Below, piece after piece: positions 10,618-23,100 of a stretch of DNA of 64,000 bases (positions are counted from its first letter, which is position 1; each line of letters begins with the position of its first letter). The position numbers and the translations under genes were made by a program. The DNA is taken from contig VCJN01002976.1 in NCBI GenBank assembly GCA_006384855.1, positions 52,161 through 116,160 on the forward strand, given 5' to 3'. The DNA is from Tetraselmis striata (lineage: Eukaryota > Chlorophyta > Chlorodendrophyceae > Chlorodendrales > Chlorodendraceae). Below the pieces are notes generated by a model that saw only the letters and a list, made by a program, of their open reading frames with translations, was not told where the DNA came from and searched no databases.

Positions 10618-10988
10618 CCTCGTCCCGTATTACATATGTGCCCCCTCCCACCTCCTCCCCCCCCCCACGAGCCAGTGAGCATCGCGGACATACTCCTACT
10701 ACTGCGTCACCAGCAACTGGTTCCTTCACCAAACCAGCTGTCCCTTGGCATCGGTGGCACCGCGTTAAGCTGGGTGGCGCTGGGCGCACCGCACGCGCTT
10801 CAAGTGCAAACGAGGCACCACCTACCCGCGCGCCTGTGGTCATTGACACGCCTCATCAGTCGAATCGAGCTGCTGGCTCCGATGCTGGCCTATTGCCACG
10901 GAGAGCGCGCCCCAATATAATTGCAGTCCGATTTGTCCTTCCGGCCAGCCAGACTACGGGGCGCCTGCCTGTGCCACCTGCACCTCCC
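10618..10988. other. Upstream flank of SEL1L
   Basis: No clear TATA box or other promoter element was recognised. An open frame continues upstream of the chosen start codon, but its residues are low-complexity and lack any signal-peptide pattern, so it is treated as leader or chance opening. Confidence 0.4.
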
Positions 10989-11164
10989 ATGGCGATTAGG
11001 TCTCTTCTCGGCGGGACACCGCGATCCGGCGCCCCGGCGCTCCTTGTGCCGCTCCTCCTCCTCCTGCTGCTGCTGGAGCGGCGGTGGCTGGTCTGCGCGG
11101 AGGCGAAAGCGGGCGGCGAGTCGCGCGCCGCAGAGCTGTACGAGGAGGCCCGGCGACTCAGCAG
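10989..11164 (+). CDS. SEL1L: SEL1L exon 1: signal peptide
   Basis: Codons 1-58 plus two bases. The ATG at 10989 is followed by [20 protein letters not shown] and then a run of nine Leu-rich residues, a classic ER signal peptide. Next comes the first repeat-like word [12 protein letters not shown]. The donor is AG|GTGCCC at 11165. The start was chosen because it opens the signal peptide directly. Confidence 0.85.
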
Positions 11165-14100
11165 GTGCCCCCCCGCCCCCAAACCGCGCCCAGCCCGCCT
11201 GTGCTCCCAGCCAGCTACCTGCCCGGTACTCGCTGAGGGACAGGGGTATCCCTCGCTCCTGAAATCCTGAGAGACGGAGGCTTTGGCTCTTGAGGGACTG
11301 GTGGTCGCTCGGTCCGGCGGGGCTGGAAAGGCAGCGTGAACATGTTGCCTTGACGCTACATGAAAGCGACACTATTTTAGTTGGCAGTCTGCATTATGCC
11401 CCCCCCCCCCCCCCCCCCCACACCTCTTTCATCTCACGCAACTATGGGCCCAACCTGCGCTCAGGCACCATTTTAGGTCTAGTGGATGGCTGACCCGCAC
11501 TCACCCCCCATCCTCGTCAGCGCCCGAGTGGGGCCGCCGTCCTCGGATCTGCAGGAGCTGCTCACCCAGGCGGCCCATGTAACCATCGACTCCGCGAGCG
11601 CCACCTTCAGCGTGGGCGACGCCGCGCACCCCGGCGCACTGTACGATCTGTCCCTCTTCTACAAGCAGGGCTGGCGTCGGAACTGGAGGCTGGCGGATGG
11701 CTTGCTGGCGGAGGCGGCGCAGCGGGGGTGGCCGGACGCGCAGGTGGGCTGGCCAACGGTGTCCTACGTCCACTCAGCATGGGGCCATTGCCAGGACAGC
11801 GACAACTCCCCCCCGGCCCCACCCTCCGCCCCTCCAGGACCCTCCCCTCCCCCACCCAGACCCCCTTGTTCCACCTCATGCTGTCCATTTGCCGACCCTC
11901 CGCGTGTCACCCATTGATATGTGTTTCAGTCTTAACAAAGTGGTAAATCTGGGACTTGGTGCACCTGATGGATCCTGCGGCCGCACTACAGGCGGAGGTG
12001 GGATTCCGGCTGCTCATTGGGATGCACAACTCGAGCAGCCCCCTGGGCGTGATGGAGCTGGGCAAAGACGACGCGCCGCGCGGCCTCCTGCACCTCTACT
12101 TCGCCGCGCTCAGCAACAGCACAGCGGCCGCCACGGTGCTGGGCTACCGGCACAGCGTGGGGCTGGGCGTGCCCAAGAGCTGCGCGGCTGCGGTGCTGTA
12201 CTACAACCCGGTGGCGGAGGCGGTGGTGGCGCAGGCGCGCGAGGGCGGCTTCCCCGCGGTGGACAAGCTGCGGCTGAGCCTCAAGACCGCGAGCGGCATG
12301 CACCGCGGCCGCGAGCAGGACATGCTGCAGTACTACCAGTACAGCGCGGACCTGGGCAATGTGGCGGCGCAGACGGCGGTGGGGCAGCTGTACAACCACG
12401 GCACCCAGGGACTCGAGCGCGACCACTCCCAGGCGCGCCCCGGCTGGCGTCGGCCCCCCATCCCTCCCTCTGTCCTCGCTCCAGCTCCCCGAGCCCTGCT
12501 TGTCCCCGTTGCGTAGCTATCTTTAGTTAGGTAGGCAGCCGTTGCGCTGGGGTACCCCTATGGGCTGTTCCGGTTGGGTCGACTCATAGTGACCTGCGGA
12601 AGTCTGACGGGTTGTTGATCCATTGCGGCATTCAGTAGGAACTTGCATGATGCTAACGGCGTAGGCTGGGAAGTAGGCAGGGAGTGGAATGTCGAGAAGA
12701 GGCTGTTGAAGAGAGAGGGGGGGGGGGGGTGAATTGTGCGACCAACCGCATCGCAGATTCACGCGATGCAAATGACCTACCTCCTCATCGCTGCCAAACT
12801 AGTTGGAGACCGTTATCAGTGCAGATGTGCAGGCCTTGCAGGTGCTGCCTGTCAAGGCACGTGCTCGGCCGTCTTTGCAATGTTGCAAGCAAAACGGATA
12901 CAACATGAAGCATACAGCATGCCCGTTTTGGCGTTGTGTTCGAATACAAATACTCACCCCGATCCCTGTATGTAACTCAGATGCGATTTCAGCGGGCCAA
13001 ATGTAGAGTGTCCTGCCTCCCTCAGTCCCTAAACTGCATGTTGAGGTCCTCTCATCCTCAGAAGTCGGCACTCGGGCTTGACTGTGCGCGCCGCGCCAGG
13101 CGACGATTGTGATCACACCAGACTGAGTTCTTCATGGCCGACCCCCCCCCCCCCCCCCCCCTTGCGCAGGCGCTGCACTACTTTTCCCGTGCCGCAGAGC
13201 AGGACGACCCCAAGGCCATGAGCCAGCTGGGCCACATGTACGCCAATGGGCAAGGAGTGGAGCAGAACATGGACATGGCTGTCAAATGGTTCACCATGGT
13301 GCGGGCGCCTCCTCCCCCCATCAACCCCAGCCAAATCACAGCGCAAAGGCTGGTTGCTCCCTTCAACTTGTATCCCTGAACCCTCTCCCTGCCCCCCCCC
13401 CCCCCCCCGGCCCTCCCCGGCGCGCGCCTTTCCCCCGTCTCGCTCCAGGGCGCCGCGCGGAACCACCCCAGCGCGCAGTACGGCCTGGGCTACCTCCATC
13501 TCACCGGCAATGGGGTCGCAGTCGACTATGACACCGCCTTCAACTACTTTACGCTTGCCGCGGAGCAGAATCATCCAGGTGCTCCGCGTGCGTAGTCCAG
13601 TCCCCCCCCCCCCCCCCCCTCAACATGGGCCGGTGCATCGGGAGCGCTTGCTTTATTTGGGTGGAAAGATATATGAAGTATGAAGTATGTATATACGGTC
13701 TATTTGATTTAGGTCGATGTGACAGAAGCGAATTCAGACAAAAGGCATTTTGCATCAACGCAGGGTTTGCCTCGCACGTGATTTTCAAGCTCACGCTCAT
13801 GGGGATGTCTGAGTCAATGATAGTGGAATAACTCGTGTTTTCCCAAAACATGTTCGAAATTCCCACGATGGAAACGGTAGCGTTATCCGCCAATGTGTGC
13901 AGCGGCGTTGTTTGCAGCCCAGGGGTTTATGAGCGGGGGCCTGACGGTGCCCCTCTGCGCTTGTGTGACGCCCCGCCAGACGCGCAGTTCCACCTGGGCA
14001 TGATGCACCTGCGGGGGTGGGGCGTCAAGCAGGACCGCCAGCGCGCGTTCCACTTCTTCAACCTCGCGGCCGTCGCCAACCACGCGCTCGCGCAGTACAA

Positions 14101-17100
14101 CGCCGCGATGGTGCAGCTGGGCTCGGACCCCTCCACCGCGAGCTGCGAGAAGGCGCTGACGCTGCTGAAGCGCGTGGCGGAGCGCGGCCCGGTCGCAGAA
14201 GCGCTGCAGGCGAGCCCCCCCCCCCCCCCCCCCCCCCGGCCCCAAACACACACACACACAGTTTTATAAATGGAAATGCATTGGAACACACCACGAGCGC
14301 AGCACGCAATCCCCGGCTCGATGGTGGAAAGCAGTTGATTTTGTTTGGGATAGGCGACCTCGATTAAGAGCCACGCTGTGACCTACTTTGGGCGCAGTGC
14401 ATGATCTGGCAGTTATCCCCATATTTTTGTTCAGACGACTGAGCAAAATGAAGTCACTTATGGGAACCGCCCATCGCTCCACAGACCCCCCCCCCCCCCC
14501 CCCCCCCCACCCCATGTCAATAAATAAAACAATGACATTGGAGTGTCACAGCCAATCCGCACACTGTTCTTTTTCCTCTCACTAGGGCATTGTGCCAAAT
14601 CCCAGCTGATCCCGGCTCCGCATGAGTGGGATGCCTGCGAGGGCTGCACAATGATGAGCGGTGGAGGGTGACCGCCGGTGTGCACCGGAAGCTCACGACC
14701 GCTGTGCCTGGCTGGCTGCAGGCTGCGCGCGACAGCTTTGTGGCGGGGCAGCAAGCGGACGCGCTGCTCCACTACCTCCGTGCGGCAGAGATGGGCTCGG
14801 AGCTCGGCCTCTCCAATGCCGCATTCATGCTGCGCCACAGGATGGGCACTGCGGCAAAGGGGGTGCGATGCTTGGTGCCACCTTAATGGAGCCGCGCGGG
14901 GAGATTGGGGGCAGGGGGCACTAAGTACTGATCTGCTCACCGCGGGAGCCGGCTATATACCGCGACTGCATTATACCCCCCGCCTCCCCCCCCCCCCCCC
15001 CCCCCCCAACACACCATCCTGCCTGGCTGTCGACAAACCGCGGGCATGACAGATGCGATTACACAATACCTCTTTCACTACCCAGGGTTAGTTACCACGG
15101 GCGACTGGGTGGCAATCTGCCGGTTGGGCGGCCTCCATTACGCGGGCTGTGTCTCGGGCGCCACACGATTGCCCTGATGAGCAAAAGGTCATGGGCAAAC
15201 CTCCAGAGGTGTTTGTCCAGGCCCTGCGGATAGTCCCTGCCCACTCTTGTTGATGGCCAACTTTGTCCATCAGGTCGGAAAAGGACCATATGCTTATCAA
15301 CATACCTTCTGGCGTCACGTAGATGCACAGCTGTGAGAAATCATTGGTTCTGCTGTATGTGTGTGTGTGTGTGTGTGTGTGGATGTGTGTGTGTGTGTGT
15401 GTGTGTTTGGTACTCTAAACTGGACCCCTTCCTCCCCCCCGATGCCTCCACCGATTCGCAAGCAATTCATGTTTTCCCTGTGAACAGCGCAACCAAACAA
15501 TGTATTATAAACCTCCCTCCCGCCTGATGCCACTGTTTCTACTATGAAAACACGTCAGCATGATTCAGACGGGCCATGACGACTGCATGCTGAAGTGAAC
15601 TGGCACATATGGTTCAAGATCTTACTACCGTACCATTGCCTCTTGGCTTGCGGGGCCTATGGTTTGTTTTGCCGCCTCGTGACGATAATTCCGTGTTTTT
15701 ATTTTTGATGCATCTCAATGATGGGCACCAATTTGTAGCGTTTCTCCTGTTTGAAAGCAAGACAATTGCGCGATCAACTGCGGCCATGCCTGTGTCATTA
15801 TATTTGACCACGCGTTAGTATAAAACCCAGCCCTCTTTAGTCTAAAACAATGCTGTCAGCCAGCACAGGCAGTGGACGTCCCCCCCCCCCCCCCCCCCCC
15901 CCCCTTCCCCCCCCTCCCAGCTCCTTCCCATGTACACCGCTTTCCTGTGCCGACCCATGGTTTTGTCCCCTCATTCTTGCACAGGCGGACTGGCTTGCTG
16001 TGCAGCTGTACTCACGTGCCTCGGACCAGATGAACATCCACGCGCTCCTGGCGGTCGCGGACGCGTACTACTATGGCCGCGGTGTCAAGCTGGACTGGCG
16101 CCACGCAGCCCGGCTGTACGAGAAGGCCTCGGAGCGCAGCGCGCAGGCGCTGTTCAACCTGGGCTACATGCACCAGTATGGCGCAGGCCTGGAGCAGGAC
16201 CTGCACCTCGCCAAGCGGTGCGCTGCTGCCCCTTTTGGGTGCCCCCTGCAGAATACGTGTGATGTTTCTTGTTATCGACTACCATTGTATTCTCGAATGC
16301 CGGCAGTATAGGTAACTGCCTTACCACCGTCAATACACCGTGCCATTTAGTTGGGCGCGCAATTACACCGAAATGTTTTGCAGCATCGAATTCGACAATG
16401 CTGGGTTCCCATTGTGTATTCTGATACATTTCAAGATGAAGGTAGCGATCCACTCTGCGCGGGGATGAAAGATGTGTGGTACACTCAAAAGTGTGCTTAC
16501 TGTATGTACAATTCCGTGGTTTCACATCCGTAGGTCTCAATGTGGATGTGGCTGTGGACGCATGCTTTTCAGCATGCTGGCATGTCAACAAGTTACTGCG
16601 CATGCCATTGTTGTCATTTGTTCAGAGCTTGAGACAACTCCAGAGCACACCTCAAACAGGAGTGTAAACCGGGTTCTTTCGCTATCCACGCTGGTAACCC
16701 TTGCAGATGTATGGCCAAGCCGACACGCTTCCGCACTCGCTGCCACTTGCATGACGCGACTCATCCGGTGCTGCCCACCATCCCGGCCTCCGCAGGTATT
16801 ACGACCTTGCCAGGAGCCAGGACAAGGAGGCCACCGTCCCTGTGTCCATGGCGCTGGCCGTGCTGCGCGTGCAGGGCTGGTGGGACGCGTACCGGGGCCT
16901 GCTGCCCGCCCAGCTGTCAGCCTTCGTGCAGGACACGCTCTTCAGTGTGCCGCAGCCCGCGTCGTCGCTGCCGGAGCACAACATGCCCTCCCTCGGCTGG
17001 CTGGACGCGCTGTTTGACTACTTGGACTGGGACCCGGCACAGCAGCCGCCGCCGCAGCAGGAGCAGTCGCAAATGGCGCAAGGCGTTGACAGTTCTCGTA

Positions 17101-20100
17101 GTGAGGCGGAGGGGGACGGCCTGACTGACTCGTAAGCCCCCCCCCCCCCCCCCCCCCCCCACCTCCTTCCCGCCTTCCCGCAGCCAAACTATAGACAGCC
17201 GGGAAACGTAGTTTACGTAATCGGCATGTAGGTTTTTTTCATCCTTACAGACCCCAGGATCCGAAATCAATACAAACTGCCCCGATGCGAAACCGGAAGG
17301 CTAAACCTGGAAAATTGAAAAGGCGAACGATGTTCTAAATGGCGTATTTGAAGTGAACGCGTCGATAACTATGATACTATATGTCGGCAGAGCAACTTTC
17401 TATTTTCCTAATATACACAAATATTCCATGAATGCATAACGGGCGTGGATTTGAAACGTTCGCATATCTTCCCGGTACGTACGCTGTGAATAAAAACAGC
17501 AATACCGGCTTCCCTACTCCTACGGATTCATACCTTTTTGGTTGCTGCCGGGTCGCCTGCCGTATCGCTCATGTATAATATGACTCTTAGCCAATACAGT
17601 AAAACCCGTTGTGCCTGGCCCTACTTGAACATGTAGCCATGTAGATAGCTGCATACTTGAGTCAGTGTTGCATACCACAAACATGCCCTATGTACTAAGC
17701 ATGTATACTGTATTCTCTCTCTCAAAATGTTTGAATCGTTTTTGAAAACGCCGTGATTTTTAATGTGCAACACGGATTCAAGTTTGTTGAAGCAGCGCTC
17801 ATATTTGCAATTTTACATGTTATAAGTTTTTGCACTCACTGAGTGCCGCGTACTAATAGGGGTGCGGGCATTGAGGATAGGGTAGCTACCTACTCAATAA
17901 TATCAGGGAACGGTTTAATCTACTCGTTTTACTTTTTCCTACTATTAAGGATCACGGCGCGAATCCGCCTCTACCCGCAACTCATCTTTATTCAGGATAT
18001 ACTTCCGCAACACTATTTTTTCTATTTTTTCGCACACTATGCCCGGCTGTTCCAGTGCTGGTGGGGGCGCGAGGCAAATATCCGGCAGCCTTGCTTTGTC
18101 TTCTTAACTTTCCTTGTCGGTCACACCCGCCAGATCCGGAAACTTAAGTTGACTGGGCGCTCAGTGTCAGGGCGAGTGACCATGAATATGTAAGTCGCCG
18201 GTTCACGATCGGCCGGCGGGCCGTGAGAGCTTCGTCCCTGCAGATTCATACCGTTGTGAATCAGTTAAGGCCAGCAGCAAATCCACCGCTAAAAGCAGTA
18301 CTAGGAGATCAACACAAGCCGCTGAAAAGCGGGCCGCAACCCGCACGAGTAGGGATGGATGAATGATGTGCGCCCGGTTCAGAGTCCGGGAGGGTGATCC
18401 ACAGGCGCGCTGCGCGGCTTCGGCAATTGGGTGACGGACGAATCTGCGCCGTCTGATGAAGCAGGTGCCACTGCAAATTCGTACCGGTTCTGTCTCAGCT
18501 CATAATCAGGTCATCAGGACGCAGTGATTCGGCGCAGGGGTGTGTCGCGAAAATGAACGAGATATGAAACACATTCGTCGCGAGGAAAGAATGGCTAATC
18601 CCAGTTAGCCTTGGCCGTCTGCCTGGATTAGGAGTACATGCACCGGGCATTTACCCCTAATGCCGACTGTATCATTTACATGCCTCCTTGACTCGACTGT
18701 CCGCGCAGCAGAGCGGTGGTCCCTTACGCGAGGTCCTTGCTTCGATTCCAGGTTCTCCCAGTGAGGGCAATATCGACCGGGTGTGTCTCGGGTTCACCTG
18801 GTTGATGCGTTCGCCCTTCGTCGGGTTCAAATGAGGCAATGGTCTAATGACTATGCCAGACCAACGAATGCAGTTGGCGCAAGAGGTCAAGCGCTGGGCC
18901 GCTGAGCATTACAGTACTATCCTAAGCGGCGGGAGGCATAGAGTGTGTAGTTGGTAATAACCGCAAGATACTCATCAGGAAATGTTAAGGTATTAACCAT
19001 GGTGGCGGATTGCGATGACGCAGGAGTCGGGATTGTCCGATGTTAATTAAGGATCATCAGGGTGATGTAATAAAGATTGATATCACCGAGCAATAAGGTA
19101 TTAAAGAAAACCAAGCGCAGCCAGGTACGTCTCCACCGAACACTGGAAATAAGCCCTTCGGGGTTTGAGTGAGGCAATGGTCTATGGGCTATGCCAGACC
19201 TACGACGGCAGTTGGCGCGCAAGAGGTCAAGTGCAGGGGATGTCCCGGGGCGAACTTTACTTTTACTGGAAACATGTATTCATACATGCCACATGTACCG
19301 GCTCCTCGTCTCGCTCGGGGAGTAATCCTTACACTTGAATAACAAATACATCTAGCAATATAAACCGTTACCAGGTTTCTGCCGCGGGGGGTCACTTGTC
19401 CCATTTATGAGGTTGGATGATTTAGGGGTCGTGACTTGCAGAAAGTGGCCTGCTGCATGCCGGATGCTGTTAAATGTGTATATTTGCGTGGCGGGGAACC
19501 TACTACGAGTACGCGTACCCATCACTGTGCCACCCCGCATGTACCTGCTACCCATACATGCATATGTAGCGACTACATGTACTGGGATCAAGCGGCAGCA
19601 GAATTAGGCTTTTTATTTTTATGATTCGTCGTATATATAAACACATCACGGTCGTGCCGTCATCCCTTCTATATTCAGGCGATATTCATCGATTCCCTTG
19701 AAACAATGTTAAAGGTTGTAGGGTTTAAGATAGGTCTAAACCCTAAAAACCTTATATTTCCGTCGATAAGTATCAGGTGCTGTAGCGATTCATGTATAAA
19801 ATCGAAAGCGGGGGTGCCTGCCTGCCGGCGTCCGTTGATCCGCATGGAACTCCGTCGATAAGTATCAGGTGCTGTGGCGATCCATGTTCGAAAGCGGGGT
19901 TGCCTACCTGCCTGCGTCCGTTGATCCGCATGGAATTCCGTCGATAAGTATCAGGTGCTGTAGCGATTCATGTATAAAATCGAAAGCGGGGGTGCCTACC
20001 TGCCGGCGTCCGTTGATCCGCATGGAATTCCGTCGATAAGTATCAGGTGCTGTGGCGATCCATGTTCGAAAGCGGGGGTGCCTACCTGCCTGTGTCCGTT

Positions 20101-23100
20101 GATCCGCATGGAATTCCGTCGATAAGTATCAGGTGCTGTAGCGATTCATGTACGAAATCGAAAGCGGGGGTGCCTACCTGCCTGCGTCCGTTGATCCGCG
20201 TGGAATTCCGTCGATAAGTATCAGGTGCTGTAGCGATTCATGTACGAAATCGAAAGCGGGGGTGCATGCATGCGTCCGTTGATCCGCATGGAATTCCGTC
20301 GATAAGTATCAGGTGCTGTGGCGATCCATGTACGAAATCGAAAGCGGGGGTGCCTACCTGCCTGCGTCCGGTGATCCGCGTGGAATTCCGTCGATAAGTA
20401 TCAGGTGCTGTAGCGATTCATGTACGAAATCGAAAGCGGGGGTGCCTGCCTGCGTCCAGACACATATCATGTTTATTGCCTATCAACACCAAGCAGGATT
20501 ACTGTAGCAATTAGTATCGTAATAACGACTACCTACGTGACAATTATACGAGTACGATAGCCATACTACGAGTTAGTGCCTGCACTATGTGTGCGAGTAT
20601 TAGTACGATGATACAGACGGGTTTATGTACTGTATAATGCTGCCATGTGGCAAAAGTTGTTATTTTGAGACGAATGTCGCCTCGATTGGTACACATTGGG
20701 AATCGAAATGGTGACCTCTAGGTTCCTGCTGGATCGAAACCAATGCTCCGAAACCAGTGTATCAATCGAGGCGCCATTCTCTCGAAAGAACAACTCATGC
20801 CACATGATGGCAGCATTATACAGTATATATACCTGTAGTCGCAGGTACACATCCTGCTAGCACTCGTACGCATGGTGCAGGTACTAACTCGTAGTACAGT
20901 CCCCCTCGTAAGTCTTGCCCTATGCGTATCTGCGTATCGCCACATCAGCACCGGCGGCGCCGACCACCAAGTGGTACAGTGGCGCATTTTTTGATACAAT
21001 TAAGTTCATCAACGGCTTGAGATGTCATACGTGGCGGAGGCGGCCTGCCTGTTCCGCTCGTGATTCCGCTCCGCCCTGGTGCGAACCCTGCCGGGGCCCT
21101 CGGTGGAAATATATCCGAGCGGGGTAGGGGAGGGGGCAATGCAAATATTTTTAGGTTCTCCTACAAAGCCAAGTACAGTGGCTTACCGCGCGACCCACAT
21201 CCGAAGATTTTCCCCGCGTAGGGGCCCGCTGGGCGTAGCCCAATAGCAGAATATGGGAGCGTATTTATGGCCAGCCCTACCACATACCCTGGACAATGCC
21301 CTGGTGGGCTGGTTTTGGAGCAAGCCGCAATTGCAGTATTGGCCGTTTTGCGGGAAGTGCTCACTTGCTTGCATGCCGACGGTGGGGAGAGCGTGCCTTG
21401 GTGAATGTGTTCCGCGATGGTAGAGCTATCTCTCGGCGTGCAGCCGTACACATAGAACGCATATACCTGCGATATAAAAATTCGCGCCCTCGTGACATTG
21501 GGTTATCAAATTTATTATTAACCCTGAACAATGAGACGCACACGTATGGCTTTTACGTGAGCACAACAAACGCCACTTAGGGCTGACCCCACGCATGATG
21601 TCATGTTCGCATATGGCACATGGAAGGGCGCGGCCGGAAACGAAGGCGAGGGCTCATAATGGGCCAAACTACAATTGATGCTTGACAAGGAGGGGAAGAC
21701 TTTTGTAGGCAGGTGTATATCGTCCCTGTGGAATTGTCACACTTAGTACAATGCAATGCAATTAGTACGTACGAGTAGTATTGATGGTGGCGGCTGCTCG
21801 TCCCGCCCGAGATAGGAGGATACATATGAGTGCAGAGAGAAGTCTAAGCATTTTTTCACTGACCATCGGCAACTCTCGGCCGCACACTGTTGGAGTGTCG
21901 CGGGTGAGTCGACCCGTTGCCTGCATGTGCAGGAGTTGCAAACATAGCATGGGCGCACCATGTGTACGCCTTGGTTTGCTTCGGACAGATAGAGTCCCAT
22001 ATACAGGGGCTCTGACTAGTTTCCGAAGCTTCAATGGCCAGGGAACACGTAGTAGGAGAGGGGGGCATCACTGATGCATCGTCCCCTACTACGATGCACT
22101 GCGTGGCACCCCATGGTACTGTATCATCGTAACCCTAGAAAAAGGGCTGAGCACGGTTAGCAGCAGCTTGGGTCGGGCACGGATGGGCAGAAATGCCCGA
22201 TTAGTCGAGTCGGTGGTAAACCCGAATAAGAGGAAGGTTAACGAGTATCTCAAAAGTATAGTAATACTGCATATACGCGTCACTCGTCAGCCTCTGTTTT
22301 TATGACCCGGGTCATCGGCTGCGAGCACACTCGCCGCTGTTGATGGCCCAGCCCTGGGCGGTGGTCCCCATTGGTATCCTGTTCCCCTTTCGGTTTTTTC
22401 TGGTCGTTTCTTGGGTTTCAGTGTTTCCCTGGACCCTTTGGTTCCTTGGCGACTTCCTGGTTCCCGCTGCTCTTCCTTGGTTCTTGGCTCCCTGGCGTGC
22501 TGTTTGGCCCTTAGTTTCAGGCCTGTATCTCTTTTTTGCTGGCAACCTTTCACATTGCCTTTAGTTCTGCTTTTATTAGGCGCATATGTTAAATCACTAA
22601 TGTAAGAATCAACACAATACTCCGTTATCCCTTAATCTTTAGCGTTACCAAGCAATTTATAGTAATACGAGACACGACTTGTAGCAAGCGAGTGGTAATA
22701 GTCCTGCTAGTAGTATTAGTATTGCCTGCGTCCGTATGATTACAACACTATAACGTACAAAATGAATATTTTATATACGATTTATTATGGGCTAATGGCA
22801 CACATATAGATATATGTGTCGAGAACTATCTACACCCATCCACACAAGTCCGGCTTTTGCATTTTCGATTGCAAAGCGCATGCATGTTCAAGGATAACGC
22901 CGGCTGCATGTGCATACATGCTAACTACAGTGGGAATAGTTCGGGCAAACGCCTATTGTGCGCTTTATACCCACCCGCGCGGCAACACGACCATTTGTGG
23001 GCGCCCTTTAAAAAACGCGAAATCAGTGCATGATGCGTTGGCGCTAGAAAATTGTGGGTTGCGCCAACCGTCCAAACCTATGGAACTGGCGGCACTTGTC

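Noticed and set aside
11986..12426. 146-residue minus-strand frame within SEL1L exon 3
   Set aside because: Antisense shadow of a strongly coding Sel1-repeat exon.
18340..18395. Group II intron-like domain in repeat B
   Set aside because: A loose similarity in the CGCACG...GGTTC words only. No domain V hairpin or intron-encoded RT nearby.
18449..18490. CTGATGA followed by a short stem, reminiscent of a hammerhead ribozyme
   Set aside because: The required GAAA after stem II is absent (AAAT instead) and no convincing stems I and III were found.
19718..19755. TTTAGGG/CCCTAAA-like words next to the minisatellite
   Set aside because: Only single units in inverted arrangement. No telomeric array.
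19761..20459. CRISPR-like regular repeats
   Set aside because: Whole 86-92-bp units are repeated without unique spacers, in a eukaryotic intron. It is a minisatellite.
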